From positions 744,001 to 808,000 of the forward strand of contig CAWHEG010000031.1 of the NCBI GenBank assembly GCA_963828405.1: a stretch of 64,000 bases of DNA. The letters run 5' to 3'. The stretch comes from JANMJD01 sp963828405 (GTDB lineage: Bacteria > Actinomycetota > Acidimicrobiia > Acidimicrobiales > Ilumatobacteraceae). Of this stretch, positions 50,877-60,219 are shown piece after piece (position 1 is the first letter of the stretch; each line of letters opens with the position of its first letter). Below the pieces are notes generated by a model. The model did no database searches. It was given only the letters and a program-made list of their open reading frames with translations, and was not told the DNA's origin. The position numbers and the translations under genes are program-made.

Positions 50877-51950
50877 TCAGTCGGTCTCGTCGGCGAACAG
50901 CCGTCCCGACGGCGTGGCCAGGAAGGCCTCGAGCGGGATCTCCTCCTGCTTGAGCAGGCCCTGACGCTTGAGCTTGCCGGCGCAGACCATCTCGATCACC
51001 GCGGTCACCGATCCGGCGGTGGTCCAGGCGATCGCCGTGCGCAACGCCCCGTCGAGCCGACGGGGCCGGAACGCACGCACGAACTCGTGCCGCCGTAGAC
51101 GACCCGAGATCTCACCCTCGGCGGCGACGTGCATGTAGACGATGTCGTCGTCGACCGGGGGCTTGGCATGGGTGAGGATCTCGCCCGCCAGCGCCCGACG
51201 CTCGCGCATCAGCAGTTCGTGGAAGAAGAAGTTCATCTGCTTCATGTGACCGGGATACCGCAACGTCTTGTAGTCGAGGTTGTCGACGCGGCCGAGATAG
51301 GTCTCGCACATCGTGCCCAGCCCGCCCGAGGTGGTGAAGGCCTCGAGCCTGGTCCCCTGGACGTAGACCGTCTCGTGCCACTCCATCGGCGAGACCAGCT
51401 TGCGTACGCCCTCCTCGATGACCTCGACATCGTTGAGGTACTCGTTGACGACGCCCTCCGGCGACCAGTTGAAGGCATAGCCGAGCAGCCCGACCGGGTT
51501 CTGCGGGAGCGCGCCGACGCGCAGGCGGATCGACCGGCAGTGATCGAAGGACTCGGCCTGCGAGGCCGCCACGATGCACACGAATCCGGGGGCGAGCCCG
51601 CACTGCGGCGCCATCAACCCCTGCGACGTCCTGGCCAGCGTGCGGATGTGATGGGTGGTCGGCACGTCCTCGGTCAGATCGAAGTAGTGGATGCCGAGAC
51701 CGTGGGCGACGTCGGCGATGCGCATGTTGAGATGGAACGGCAGGCAGGACAACACGCCGTCGGCGCCGATGTCGCGCAGGCTGAGCGCCAGCTCCTCGCT
51801 CGAGGCGAGATCCACGACGCGCACGTCGAACGGGGCGACATCACGTGGTTCGTGCTGGTCGAAGCCGGTCACGGTGAGTCCTGCGCCGCGCAGCAGCCGG
51901 GCGGCGAGCATGCCGACCTTGCCCAGACCGAGTACCGCGATGTTGTTCAA
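50877..51950 (-). CDS. Saccharopine-dehydrogenase-like NAD(P)-binding protein
   Basis: 357 residues. A Rossmann GxGxxG variant is at NNIAVLGLGKVGMLAARLLR; LSCLPFHLNMRIADVAHGLG and DLTEDVPTTHHIRTLA follow, with a C-terminal catalytic-type domain (GHMKQMNFFFHELLMRERRA). It resembles the saccharopine dehydrogenase/lysine-ketoglutarate reductase group. The start is a TTG at 51950, supported by a GAGGAG ribosome binding site 6 bases upstream and by the N-terminus beginning at the first beta strand. Substrate unknown. Confidence 0.75.
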   Translation of the reverse strand: MNNIAVLGLGKVGMLAARLLRGAGLTVTGFDQHEPRDVAPFDVRVVDLASSEELALSLRDIGADGVLSCLPFHLNMRIADVAHGLGIHYFDLTEDVPTTHHIRTLARTSQGLMAPQCGLAPGFVCIVAASQAESFDHCRSIRLRVGALPQNPVGLLGYAFNWSPEGVVNEYLNDVEVIEEGVRKLVSPMEWHETVYVQGTRLEAFTTSGGLGTMCETYLGRVDNLDYKTLRYPGHMKQMNFFFHELLMRERRALAGEILTHAKPPVDDDIVYMHVAAEGEISGRLRRHEFVRAFRPRRLDGALRTAIAWTTAGSVTAVIEMVCAGKLKRQGLLKQEEIPLEAFLATPSGRLFADETD

Positions 51951-52067
51951 CGTGAGCTCCTCGTCCAGGCCGGGTTCGGTCCCGCGTAGCGTAGGTCGGA
52001 TCGAGGTTCGGGAGACAGGTGGCACATCCGATTGCGCCCGGCGACCGCTGGTCGTAGCGTCCCAGCG

Positions 52068-52748
52068 ATGGCCTCGATCCGGCAGAACGCGGCGGTGACC
52101 GGGGTGAGGATCGCCGCCTCGAGCAGCGCGGTGCGGATCGTCGCCGAGGAGCGTGACGACGTCGCCGTCGCCGGCGACGCCGACGTCACGCAGGTCGGGT
52201 CGATGGTCACCGTCGACGCGGTCCGCAGCAGGCTGGTCGTCCACGTGCCGACCGGCGTCGACCTGGCGGTCGGCACCACGTCGGCCCGTGTCGACATCGA
52301 TGGACGGTTGGGCAACGTCGGTGTCGTCACCGAATCGGGCCGGATCCGCGTCGAGCACGCCCGCTCGCTCGATGCCCGGACGTCCAGCGCCGACATCGAG
52401 GTCGGCCGGGTGGACGGCGACTGCAGGGTTCGCAGCACGAGTGGCCGGGTCGACGTCGGGATCTGCCGTGACGCCGACGTGTCCACCGACAGCGGCCGGA
52501 TCGAGCTGTCCGGGGTGGCCGGTACGGCCCGGGCCCACTGCGTCAGCGGCCGGATCGACATCCACATGAACGAGGCCGGCGACGTCGACGCCGAGACCGT
52601 CACCGGCCGGGTGTCGGTCTCACTGCCCGAGGGTTCACGCATCCGACGCTCCGGCCTCGGAGGCACACAGGTGCCGGACGAATCCGACTGCGACTGCACC
52701 GTCAAGGCCCGGTCGGTGAGCGGACGAGTCGACGTCGCCTGGCGATGA
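52068..52748 (+). CDS. DUF4097-type beta-helical repeat protein
   Basis: 226 residues. The C-terminal two-thirds is a repeat of short strands around TSGRVDVG, TDSGRIELSG, VSGRIDIHM, TVTGRVSVSLP and VSGRVDVAW, the pattern of putative adhesin/DUF4097 proteins forming a right-handed beta structure. No signal peptide; the N-terminus contains TGVRIAASSSAVRIVA. ATG 52068 is the best start. The next gene, a nucleotide cyclase, overlaps its stop, so the two are coupled. Function unknown. Confidence 0.65.
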   Translation: MASIRQNAAVTGVRIAASSSAVRIVAEERDDVAVAGDADVTQVGSMVTVDAVRSRLVVHVPTGVDLAVGTTSARVDIDGRLGNVGVVTESGRIRVEHARSLDARTSSADIEVGRVDGDCRVRSTSGRVDVGICRDADVSTDSGRIELSGVAGTARAHCVSGRIDIHMNEAGDVDAETVTGRVSVSLPEGSRIRRSGLGGTQVPDESDCDCTVKARSVSGRVDVAWR

Positions 52749-53278
52749 CCGCCTGTCTCGACTCCTCGGCGACGGTCGTCGGTTCGATCGTCTTCACCGA
52801 CCTCGTCGGGTTCACCGAGTTCAACGGGGCCGTCGGTGACCTCGAGGCCGCTCGGGTCCTCGACATCCAGAACGAGCTTGTCGGAGCCGCACTGGCCGGC
52901 TGCCCCACCGGTCGGGTGGTCAAGGAGCTCGGCGACGGCCTGATGCTCGCCTTCACCTCGGCGGAGGAGGCGCTCGCCTGTGCGATCGCCATCCTGCGCG
53001 CCGTCGAGGGGGCACGGGCATCGGGCACCTTCCCGCTGTCGATGCGGATGGGCATGCACCACGGCGTGGCGATCGCCCGCGGCAGCGACGTCATCGGCCA
53101 GACCGTGAACATCGCCGCGCGGGTGAGCGGCCTCGCCGGCCCCGGCGAGTTGCTGGTTTCCGAGAGCGTGATCGACGCCCACTGCGAGCTCGACCCGCCG
53201 CGGGCGCTCTGCCCGATCGGTCCGGCCCGCGTGCGGGGCGTCGTCGAACCGATCTGGCTGCATCGCATCACGGTCTGA
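52745..53278 (+). CDS. Class III adenylate/guanylate cyclase domain protein
   Basis: 177 residues, almost entirely one cyclase catalytic domain. The metal Asp is in IVFTDLVGFTEFN near 19, the base-selecting Lys and second metal Asp are in VVKELGDGLMLAFTSAEEAL near 60-66, and the transition-state Asn and Arg are in GQTVNIAARVSGLAGPGELL near 120. All residues expected for catalysis are present. No sensor domain is fused. It starts at ATG 52745 within the previous stop and lies 82 bases ahead of the TIR protein gene. Makes cAMP or cGMP in the cytoplasm. Confidence 0.85.
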   Translation: MTACLDSSATVVGSIVFTDLVGFTEFNGAVGDLEAARVLDIQNELVGAALAGCPTGRVVKELGDGLMLAFTSAEEALACAIAILRAVEGARASGTFPLSMRMGMHHGVAIARGSDVIGQTVNIAARVSGLAGPGELLVSESVIDAHCELDPPRALCPIGPARVRGVVEPIWLHRITV

Positions 53279-53360
53279 GCGGTTCGGTCCGCCCCGCCCG
53301 GGCCGTGGCGATCCCCGCCCGGGAGCTGCCGTGCGAGACTGGTCCGCCGGAGGGGGATGC

Positions 53361-56156
53361 ATGCCGCAGTCGCACGATGCGTTCATCTCGTACAGCCACG
53401 CCGTCGACGGCCGGCTGGCCCCTGCCCTCGAACAGGGTTTGGAACGACTGGCCCGTCCGTGGAACCGTCTGCACGCGATCGCCGTGTTCCGCGACCACAG
53501 CGACCTCAGCCTCGCCGATCACCTGTGGGCGACGATCAGCGGCCACCTCGATCGCTCCCGCTACCTCGTCCTGCTCGCCTGCCCGGAGTCGGCGTCGTCG
53601 AAGTGGGTGAACCGCGAGGTCGCCCACTGGTGCGACACGAAGGGCACCGACCAGTTGCTGTTGATCTGGACCGGAGGGGATCTGGGCTGGGACGAGTCGC
53701 TCGGCGACTTCGGCGTCGAATCGTCGGCCATCCCTCCCGCATTGCGCGCCAGGTTCGTCGACGAGCCGCTGTACCTCGATCTGCGCTGGGCCCGTGACGC
53801 CGCCGACCTCTCCCTGCACCTGTCCAACTTCCGGGCGGCCGTGGCCAAGGTGGCGTCACCGATCCGGGCGATGCCGCCGGACGAACTGGAGGGCGAGGAC
53901 ATCCGGATCCATCGGCGCACCCGGCGTCTCGCCCGCGCCGCCGTGGCCGCGCTCGCCGCCCTCACCCTGTTCGCCGCCGCCTCGGCCGTGGTCGCCGTCT
54001 CGAATGCCCATCGCGCCGACCGGCGCACCCGCGAGGCGGTAGCCCGGCAGGTCGGTCTCGCCGCACTCGACCTGCCCGCCGGTCAACTCGACCAGGCGTT
54101 GCTGATGTCGCTGGCCTCGGGCGACCTGGCGCCGGACAGCGAGGAACGTTTCCAGCCGACCCAGGTGCTGATCGGCCGCTACTCACGCCTCGAATCGATC
54201 CTCCACGCCGGCACCACGGAGGGGTTCTCCGGCGTCCGCGGCATCGGGCTCTCCTCCGACGGGTCCACGGTGTTCGCCACCCTCGGCCGCGCCGACGGTT
54301 CGCTGACGCTGGCCACGTGGACGTCGTCCGAGCGGGTGTCGGCCGCGCTCGAACCGCTGCCGGTGCGTACGGGCGTCCGTCTCGACATGGTCGGCGGAGG
54401 GAAGGCGGTGCTCGTCGGCGCCGACGGACCCGCTCCGCGGCGCGGCGAACCACCCGGCCGTCTCACCGGACTTCCGGGACGGATCGTCGCCCTCGATCGA
54501 TGGTCGGGCGGGGCCTGGCTGGCGGACGACGGGGGCGGCACGGTCTCGCTCGTCTCGACGGTCACCGGTGAGTCCCTGACGACGGTGACCGGGGGTCCGG
54601 ATGTTCTCGGGGCCGTCGGCCGTCGACGCGCCGCGGCGCTCGTCGGCGGGGACCTGGCGACGTTCGATGCGACGACCGGGGCACCCGAGGCGACCGCCGC
54701 GGGTGTTCCTGCGGCCGCGGCGATCGCCGTCGGCGAAGGTGACGACGCCGCGGTTGTCACGGCAGCCGCTGACGGACGGATCCTGCGTTGGGACCGCCGG
54801 GGGGACCGGCTGGCGCTCGCCGGGTCCGTGATGCTGCCCAGCGGTGTCGGGGCGCCTCGCTGGCTCGCCGTCGCCCGCGATGGCGAGCGCGTGCTGATCG
54901 TCGGGACGTCCGGCACGGCACTGATCGAGTTCGGCTCCGGCCGCGTGCAGTCGGCGGAGGGGGGAGGCACCGCTGTTGCCGAGGTGGATCCGTCGGGGCG
55001 ATTCGTCGCCCTCGGCGGGAGCCGGCTGTCGGTGTGGGATCTGGATTCGGGTCAGCGGGTCGTGTCGACGGCGCAGGTGGCCAATGCCGTGGCCTGGAGC
55101 GGGCCATGCGATGCCCGCCCGGCCTGCCGGCTGGCCGTGGCGGGCGTGTCGATCGAGGTGATCGACCCGATCCGCGAGACCCAGATCCGCCTCGTCGACG
55201 AGATCGGCGCACAGGCCATCGCCATCTCCGGCGACGGCTCCCGGATCGTCAGCGGCGGTTGGGGCTCGACGGTCGCAGTCTGGAGCGTCGAGCCGCTCGT
55301 CGACGACTCCACCCGCGAGGTGCTGACCCGCACTGCCGCCGGGTCCGCGGCGGATGCTGGTGCGAACACCGACTCCGACGTCGACCCGCGGTGCCTGGGG
55401 GACCTCAGTGCCACCAGTCCCGCCGGTGACCACGTCGTGGTCTTCGCCGTCGCCGATGCCCGGCTGGCCGTCTGCGCGGCGGACGGTGGCGGGCCGCCGG
55501 TCGCCGTGGGGAGATTGGACGTCGGAAGCGCAGCGGTGACTTCGGTGGCCGTCGACGACGGCGGCAACGTCGTGCTGGGCCGGGCCCCCGGGATCGTCGA
55601 CTACTACGCCGCTGCCGACGGCAGCTTCCGCACGGGGACCGCCGTCGATGTCCGGGTCGGCGGTGAACACGTCGAGGTGTCGGCGCTGGCCATGCGCGGC
55701 GGGGTGGTCGTGGCCGGGATCCGCTTTCCGGGATCCGACTCGACACCTGCCCGGGTGCTGATCTGGCGCCTGGCCGAACAGGAGCCGACGACGTTCACCA
55801 TCGACTACAGCGACGTTGCCGCCGTCGCCGTGCTCGACGCGGATGCCGGCGCCGTGATCGTTGCCGGCCGCGATGCGCCCGAGGGGCCGGTGACGCTGCA
55901 ACTCTGGGAGACGGTGTCGCGGCGGCGGGTGGGTCGGGCGTTCACCGGCCTCGAGGGTGAGGTGATCACCCTGGTCGGGGCCGGGACGGCCGTCGAGGGG
56001 AGTGATCGTTCGGGTCACGCGTTCCGTTGGCACCTCGATCGGGACCCGGCACACGAGGTGTGCGAGATCGTCGGGCGGCCGCTGACCAGCGACGAGTGGG
56101 CGTCCTTCGCCGGCGGCGCCCTGTCGCGCTACGCCTTCCGTTCACCGTGCCCGTGA
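53361..56156 (+). CDS. TIR domain protein with membrane helix and beta-propeller
   Basis: About 931 residues. The N-terminal TIR domain (about 1-140) shows HDAFISYSHAVDGRLAPALE, VFRDHSDLSLADHLWATISG and YLVLLACPESASSKWVNREV. A single membrane helix (about 192-217, VAALAALTLFAAASAVVAVS) follows, then a C-terminal WD40-like propeller (about 270-925) with blades ending in VWSVEPL, LRWDRRGD or RWHLDRD-type strands. TIR domains in bacteria often act as NAD hydrolases in signalling or defence; whether this one keeps the catalytic Glu cannot be judged here. ATG 53361 follows AGGGGG. The upstream cyclase gene suggests a nucleotide signalling context. Confidence 0.8.
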   Translation: MPQSHDAFISYSHAVDGRLAPALEQGLERLARPWNRLHAIAVFRDHSDLSLADHLWATISGHLDRSRYLVLLACPESASSKWVNREVAHWCDTKGTDQLLLIWTGGDLGWDESLGDFGVESSAIPPALRARFVDEPLYLDLRWARDAADLSLHLSNFRAAVAKVASPIRAMPPDELEGEDIRIHRRTRRLARAAVAALAALTLFAAASAVVAVSNAHRADRRTREAVARQVGLAALDLPAGQLDQALLMSLASGDLAPDSEERFQPTQVLIGRYSRLESILHAGTTEGFSGVRGIGLSSDGSTVFATLGRADGSLTLATWTSSERVSAALEPLPVRTGVRLDMVGGGKAVLVGADGPAPRRGEPPGRLTGLPGRIVALDRWSGGAWLADDGGGTVSLVSTVTGESLTTVTGGPDVLGAVGRRRAAALVGGDLATFDATTGAPEATAAGVPAAAAIAVGEGDDAAVVTAAADGRILRWDRRGDRLALAGSVMLPSGVGAPRWLAVARDGERVLIVGTSGTALIEFGSGRVQSAEGGGTAVAEVDPSGRFVALGGSRLSVWDLDSGQRVVSTAQVANAVAWSGPCDARPACRLAVAGVSIEVIDPIRETQIRLVDEIGAQAIAISGDGSRIVSGGWGSTVAVWSVEPLVDDSTREVLTRTAAGSAADAGANTDSDVDPRCLGDLSATSPAGDHVVVFAVADARLAVCAADGGGPPVAVGRLDVGSAAVTSVAVDDGGNVVLGRAPGIVDYYAAADGSFRTGTAVDVRVGGEHVEVSALAMRGGVVVAGIRFPGSDSTPARVLIWRLAEQEPTTFTIDYSDVAAVAVLDADAGAVIVAGRDAPEGPVTLQLWETVSRRRVGRAFTGLEGEVITLVGAGTAVEGSDRSGHAFRWHLDRDPAHEVCEIVGRPLTSDEWASFAGGALSRYAFRSPCP

Positions 56157-56181
56157 CGGTCGGACCGGTGGAGCGGATCGC

Positions 56182-57246
56182 CTACCCGCACGGCCGGCCC
56201 GTGGCGACCGAGACGACGACCGGCGCGCCCGGCGGCAACGTCGACACGTCGACGTGGAGGCCCTCGGCGTCCTCGTAGACGACGCTCGGGTCCTCGGCGC
56301 TCGCCACCCTGGTCACGTAGTCACTTCCCTCGCCCGGGTGGCGACACGGGCGGTCGATGTCGGCGACCGTGAGCCCGTTCGAGCACAGGCTCTGGATCCC
56401 GTCCGACCAGTACGACCCGACCGCGTTCCACTCGAAGACCGCGTTCAGCTCGCCGCTCGTGCACTGCGTGAAGTAGTCGATCGACGCCACGGTGTTCACC
56501 GAGGCGATGAACTGCCCCGGCCTGGTCGGATCGCGGCGGGCGACCCACGGGTCGAGGTCGGCGACCTTGATGCGGAACTCGTCGGGCGCCCCGGTGATCG
56601 TCGCCGAGAACGGGAACGTGCACAGCCACTGCTCCCGGTCGCCCGTGTCGACGTTCTCGAACGAACTGGTCGCCAGGTTCCCCTCCCCGAGCACTTCGTC
56701 GGAGTCGCGGGCCAGGATGACGAATTCCGCCCCCGAGATGAGCCCCTCGGTCCACGGGGCGGGGACGTCTCGTCCCGACCAGCCGCTGCACGTCCCGTCG
56801 TCGTTGCGGATCACCTCGCTGTGGCTGTTCGTCTCGTCCTCACCAATGCCGCCGGAGTTGCCGGCGGCGGCCGCGCCGGCGATGTTGCTGGTGATCAGGC
56901 GGAGTGTCGTCGTCGGCTCGGGGTCGGGTGGCGTCTCGGGCGGAGGCGTGTCGGACGGGTTCGGTTGCGGCGACTCGGTGACCGGCGAACCGGTCGACGC
57001 CTCGGTCGCCGACGTACCGGCGTCCGTGGCCCCCGGCCCGCCTGCCAGCGGAGCGGAACCGCCTGCGCATCCCACCGTCAGGAGCGCCACCACCGTGAGC
57101 ACCGACAGTCGCCGGCGGAGTCGGCGCTCGGCGCCGCCGACCCTCACGAGGTCACCAGCAGCCCCTGAGGCACCCCGACCGTCTGCACCCCGACCGTCTG
57201 CACCCCGACCGGCTGCACCCTGAACGTGTAGGAGATCGTCCGACAT
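56182..57246 (-). CDS. Secreted lipoprotein of unknown function
   Basis: About 354 residues. A lipobox LTVGC lies after a hydrophobic stretch (RRRLSVLTVVALLTVGC), then a Thr/Pro-rich linker (PQPNPSDTPPPETPPDPEPT) and a C-terminal domain with paired cysteines (about 190-340: GDREQWLCTFPFSATITGAP, DYFTQCTSGELNAVFEWNAV). The N-terminal 45 residues before the membrane part come from a 15-base tandem repeat (CCCCGACCGTCTGCA type, near 57175-57222) and are probably not signal sequence, so an internal GTG may be the true start. Family not recognised. Confidence 0.6.
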   Translation of the reverse strand: MSDDLLHVQGAAGRGADGRGADGRGASGAAGDLVRVGGAERRLRRRLSVLTVVALLTVGCAGGSAPLAGGPGATDAGTSATEASTGSPVTESPQPNPSDTPPPETPPDPEPTTTLRLITSNIAGAAAAGNSGGIGEDETNSHSEVIRNDDGTCSGWSGRDVPAPWTEGLISGAEFVILARDSDEVLGEGNLATSSFENVDTGDREQWLCTFPFSATITGAPDEFRIKVADLDPWVARRDPTRPGQFIASVNTVASIDYFTQCTSGELNAVFEWNAVGSYWSDGIQSLCSNGLTVADIDRPCRHPGEGSDYVTRVASAEDPSVVYEDAEGLHVDVSTLPPGAPVVVSVATGRPCG

Positions 57247-57373
57247 GAGCCCTCCCCATGTGGCGCCGAGTTCGGGTTCGCGGATCGACACCCCGGCCCG
57301 ACCGGACGCGACCTTAGCCGTCGGACCGGGGTGGAGCATGACGGACCCGGGCATCGGCACCCGCGCCCTCGGT

Positions 57374-59956
57374 TCACGCTGGCGGGGGAACGAACTCCAC
57401 GTGGAGCACCGGCGGCGCCGTGCCGTCGAAGGCCTCGGCGGTGCGCACGCCGGATCCGGTGATCAGGATGGCGATCGCTTGACCGGCGGCCCATCCCGGG
57501 CGGTCGACGACCTGCTGCACGACGGCGGCGAGATTCGGTGTCCGCTGGGCGGCACCCCGTTCCTGGAGCGTCGTCCAGGGCGGCAGCGCCCATTGGCTCG
57601 TCGCCGACGTGCGCGGCCGGGAGGAGATGTCGAAGGCGGTCGTGGTGAAGGTCGGCGGGTCATCCGCCGCCTGCGCCTGCACGATCAGCGAGGTGGCGGC
57701 GCTCTTCACTTCGTCGGTCTCGAACTGCACCCAGGCGGCGACGACATGGGATCCCCTCGGGATCTGGAGACCGGCGAACCGGACGCCTACCACCTGGTCG
57801 ATCGATTCGTTGATCAGTTCGAGGTCGGAGCTCGACAGGTTGACCGCTCCGCTGCCGACCACCTCCTCGGCGTCGTCGGAGCGGCGATCGACGGCGACCT
57901 CGACGACGACATTGGTCGCGCCGGCGTCGGTGATCGCCACGAGCACGTCGTCGGTCGCCGTCAGGGCTCCGTCGGTGGCAGTGAGGCGCAGGACGTAACC
58001 GCCGGGCGCCGAGAACGAGGCCGTGGTCGTCGGGGCGCCGGCATCCACGAACGTCACCTGGCCCGGGCCCGACACGACCGACCACGACGTCGTCGTCGTC
58101 CCGCCAGGGAGGCCGTCGTCGCTCACCGTGCCTGTCAGTTGGACGCTGTCGGGTTGCACGGCGCCGCGGTCGGGCCCGGCGCTGACGGTCGGCGGCTGGT
58201 TCACCCCGGCACTCGGGTTGATGCCGCAGTTGGTCTTCAGGCCGTCGAGGCAGAGCGTCACGAGCCGCTCGAGGCTCGACTGCTGCCAGGTGTTCCAGAA
58301 GTCGGCGTGGATCGAGTACACGCTCCCTGACGAAAGGGTGATCCCGGCCGACGACGGCCCCACCGGGTACTCGAAACGCTCGATGAGCCGCGGGAGGATG
58401 GTCGTGAAGCCGGCCGGGCACACCCCGCGCACCGGGTACCTCAGCGTGCCGGCGGCGATCTGGTCGCCGCTCACCTTGACCCCGTTCCAGCAGTTCGGGA
58501 ACCCGATGTGCAGGGCGATGACGCCGGTCGGGCAGTCGATGGGAGCGGTCGCCTTGCCGATCTCGGAGTTGTCCGAGCACCCCCAGTACTGCTCCCCGCC
58601 GATCTCGACTCCCGCGGCGTTGGCCTCGGCCAGAGTGGTCGCGTGCGGGTTGCCGATGACCATCCTGAAGTCGGGCGGGAACGGGACGATCGGCGACCCG
58701 GCCGGCACGTTGTTGTCGCGGTAGTAGAACTGCTGGCGTGTCGAGGGGCCGTGCGGGTCGACTTTGACGCCGTTCCTGAAGAGCGCGGGCGCCCAATAGC
58801 CGGCGGTGTCGCCCGACGGACAGACGGACGTCGCAGCCGTCATCGACTCGTACGTCGAGAACGCGGTGGTGGCCTGGTTGCAGAAGAAGTCGTGCATGTG
58901 TGCCGCACCCGGTTGTCCCGGGAAGACGATCGGGTCGTCGGCCGCGGAGCCGGTCCAGGTCGATGCACCCGAATCGACGGAGCGGATCACCCAGCCGTCG
59001 CCCGGCACGACCGTGACGACCACGTCATCGGAACTCGTCAGCAGGCCGTCGGATGCGGTTACCCGGAGGGTGAAGGTCCCCTCGACGGCGAACGTCGCCG
59101 TCGTCACCGCCGCGGCCGGATCGGAGAACGTGACCCCCCCGGGCCCGGCTACCGCGGTCCAGGCGACACTCGTGATGCCGGGGACGACGGGCAGACCGTC
59201 GTCGGCCGCTGTGGCCCCGAGCGTCGCCGACACCGATGACAGGATCGTCTGGTCCGGACCGGCGTTGACCGTGGGCGCGGTGTTCGACGCCGTCGGCGGC
59301 AAGAATTCGACATGGAGCGATGGAGCCCTCGTCCCGTCGAACGCCTCGGCCGTGCGCACCCCGGTGCCGGTGATCACCAGGACGACGGCATTGCCGCTGG
59401 CCCACCCGGGCCTCGAGACGATCTCGTTCAACACCGGCGTCAGGTCGGGGGTGCGCTGGCCTCCGGCGCGTTCCTGCAGGACCGTCCAGACCGGGGGGAC
59501 CCAGGACACCGAGGCGTCGGTGCGGGGGCGGGTCGAGATGTTCCGTGCGGTCGAGGCGAAGGTGGCCGGGTTGTCGGCCGCCTGCCCCTTGATCGTCAGT
59601 GAAGTTGCCTTCGACTTCGCCTCGTCGGTCTCGAACTGGGCCCAGGCCGAGGTGATCGTCGAGCCCGGCGGGATGCCCACGCCCCGGAACCGGACGCCGA
59701 CCGTCTGCAGCGACGAATCGAGCACCAGCTCCAGATCGGAGCTGTTGGTCGACATCACCCCTGTGGCCGATTCCTCGGCGTCGTCGGAACTGGCCACCAC
59801 GTGGAGGTCGATGATCACCGGAGCGGCGGCCGACGCGCCGCCGGAGACGGCGCTGATCAGGCTTGCCGCGAGTACCGCCACCGACACCCCGCCGGCCACG
59901 GGTCGGGTCCGTGGCCGCCGGAGCGGAAGTTTTTCGTTGCCCGGTCCGCGAAACAC
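57374..59956 (-). CDS. Secreted DUF1996 protein with mirrored flanking modules
   Basis: 860 residues. Signal peptide (about 1-44, ending SGGASAAA). Module A (about 48-222) has a DDAEESATG opening, GVRFRGVGIPPGSTITSAWA, QFETDEAKSKATSLTIKGQA and GVRTAEAFDGTRAPSLHVEF. A PKD-like domain follows (about 225-318), then a central DUF1996 domain (about 320-585) with HMHDFFCNQATTAFSTYESM and YWAPALFRNGVKVDPHGP, a second PKD-like domain, and a second module A (about 690-860) with the same motif order (GVRFAGLQIPRGSHVVAAWV). DUF1996 occurs in secreted proteins of fungi and actinobacteria. Exported carbohydrate-related function is inferred. Confidence 0.8.
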   Translation of the reverse strand: MFRGPGNEKLPLRRPRTRPVAGGVSVAVLAASLISAVSGGASAAAPVIIDLHVVASSDDAEESATGVMSTNSSDLELVLDSSLQTVGVRFRGVGIPPGSTITSAWAQFETDEAKSKATSLTIKGQAADNPATFASTARNISTRPRTDASVSWVPPVWTVLQERAGGQRTPDLTPVLNEIVSRPGWASGNAVVLVITGTGVRTAEAFDGTRAPSLHVEFLPPTASNTAPTVNAGPDQTILSSVSATLGATAADDGLPVVPGITSVAWTAVAGPGGVTFSDPAAAVTTATFAVEGTFTLRVTASDGLLTSSDDVVVTVVPGDGWVIRSVDSGASTWTGSAADDPIVFPGQPGAAHMHDFFCNQATTAFSTYESMTAATSVCPSGDTAGYWAPALFRNGVKVDPHGPSTRQQFYYRDNNVPAGSPIVPFPPDFRMVIGNPHATTLAEANAAGVEIGGEQYWGCSDNSEIGKATAPIDCPTGVIALHIGFPNCWNGVKVSGDQIAAGTLRYPVRGVCPAGFTTILPRLIERFEYPVGPSSAGITLSSGSVYSIHADFWNTWQQSSLERLVTLCLDGLKTNCGINPSAGVNQPPTVSAGPDRGAVQPDSVQLTGTVSDDGLPGGTTTTSWSVVSGPGQVTFVDAGAPTTTASFSAPGGYVLRLTATDGALTATDDVLVAITDAGATNVVVEVAVDRRSDDAEEVVGSGAVNLSSSDLELINESIDQVVGVRFAGLQIPRGSHVVAAWVQFETDEVKSAATSLIVQAQAADDPPTFTTTAFDISSRPRTSATSQWALPPWTTLQERGAAQRTPNLAAVVQQVVDRPGWAAGQAIAILITGSGVRTAEAFDGTAPPVLHVEFVPPPA

Positions 59957-60029
59957 CGCTCACCCTCCACGGCGGCCGTCATCCACTCCACCGGAACCGC
60001 CGGAGCGAACATTACCCCACCACGTCTGG

Positions 60030-60213
60030 GGTCGCGCCGGTTGCGCCGAGCCCCGTCGTGGCCGTGATCGCCAGCACGGACCGGTTCGATGCCGACGTGT
60101 TCACCGCCTGCCCGAGGCTGCGGGTCATCGCTCGCATCGGGGTCGGCGTCGACACGATCGATGTCCCGGCGGCGACCCGGGCCGGAGTGGCCGTCCCCGT
60201 CGCCCGGGGGCCA
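60030..60213 (+). pseudogene. Remnant of a D-2-hydroxyacid dehydrogenase
   Basis: The reading VVAVIASTDRFDADVFTACP followed by LRVIARIGVGVDTIDVPAAT and RAGVAVPVARG matches the N-terminal region of phosphoglycerate/2-hydroxyacid dehydrogenases (CPRLRVIARxGVGVDxIDVPAAT). It has no start, and the nucleotide-binding half is missing, ending where the convergent SMP-30 gene ends at 60220. A decayed gene that may have belonged to the sugar-acid catabolic operon. Confidence 0.65.
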
Positions 60214-60219
60214 ACGAGG

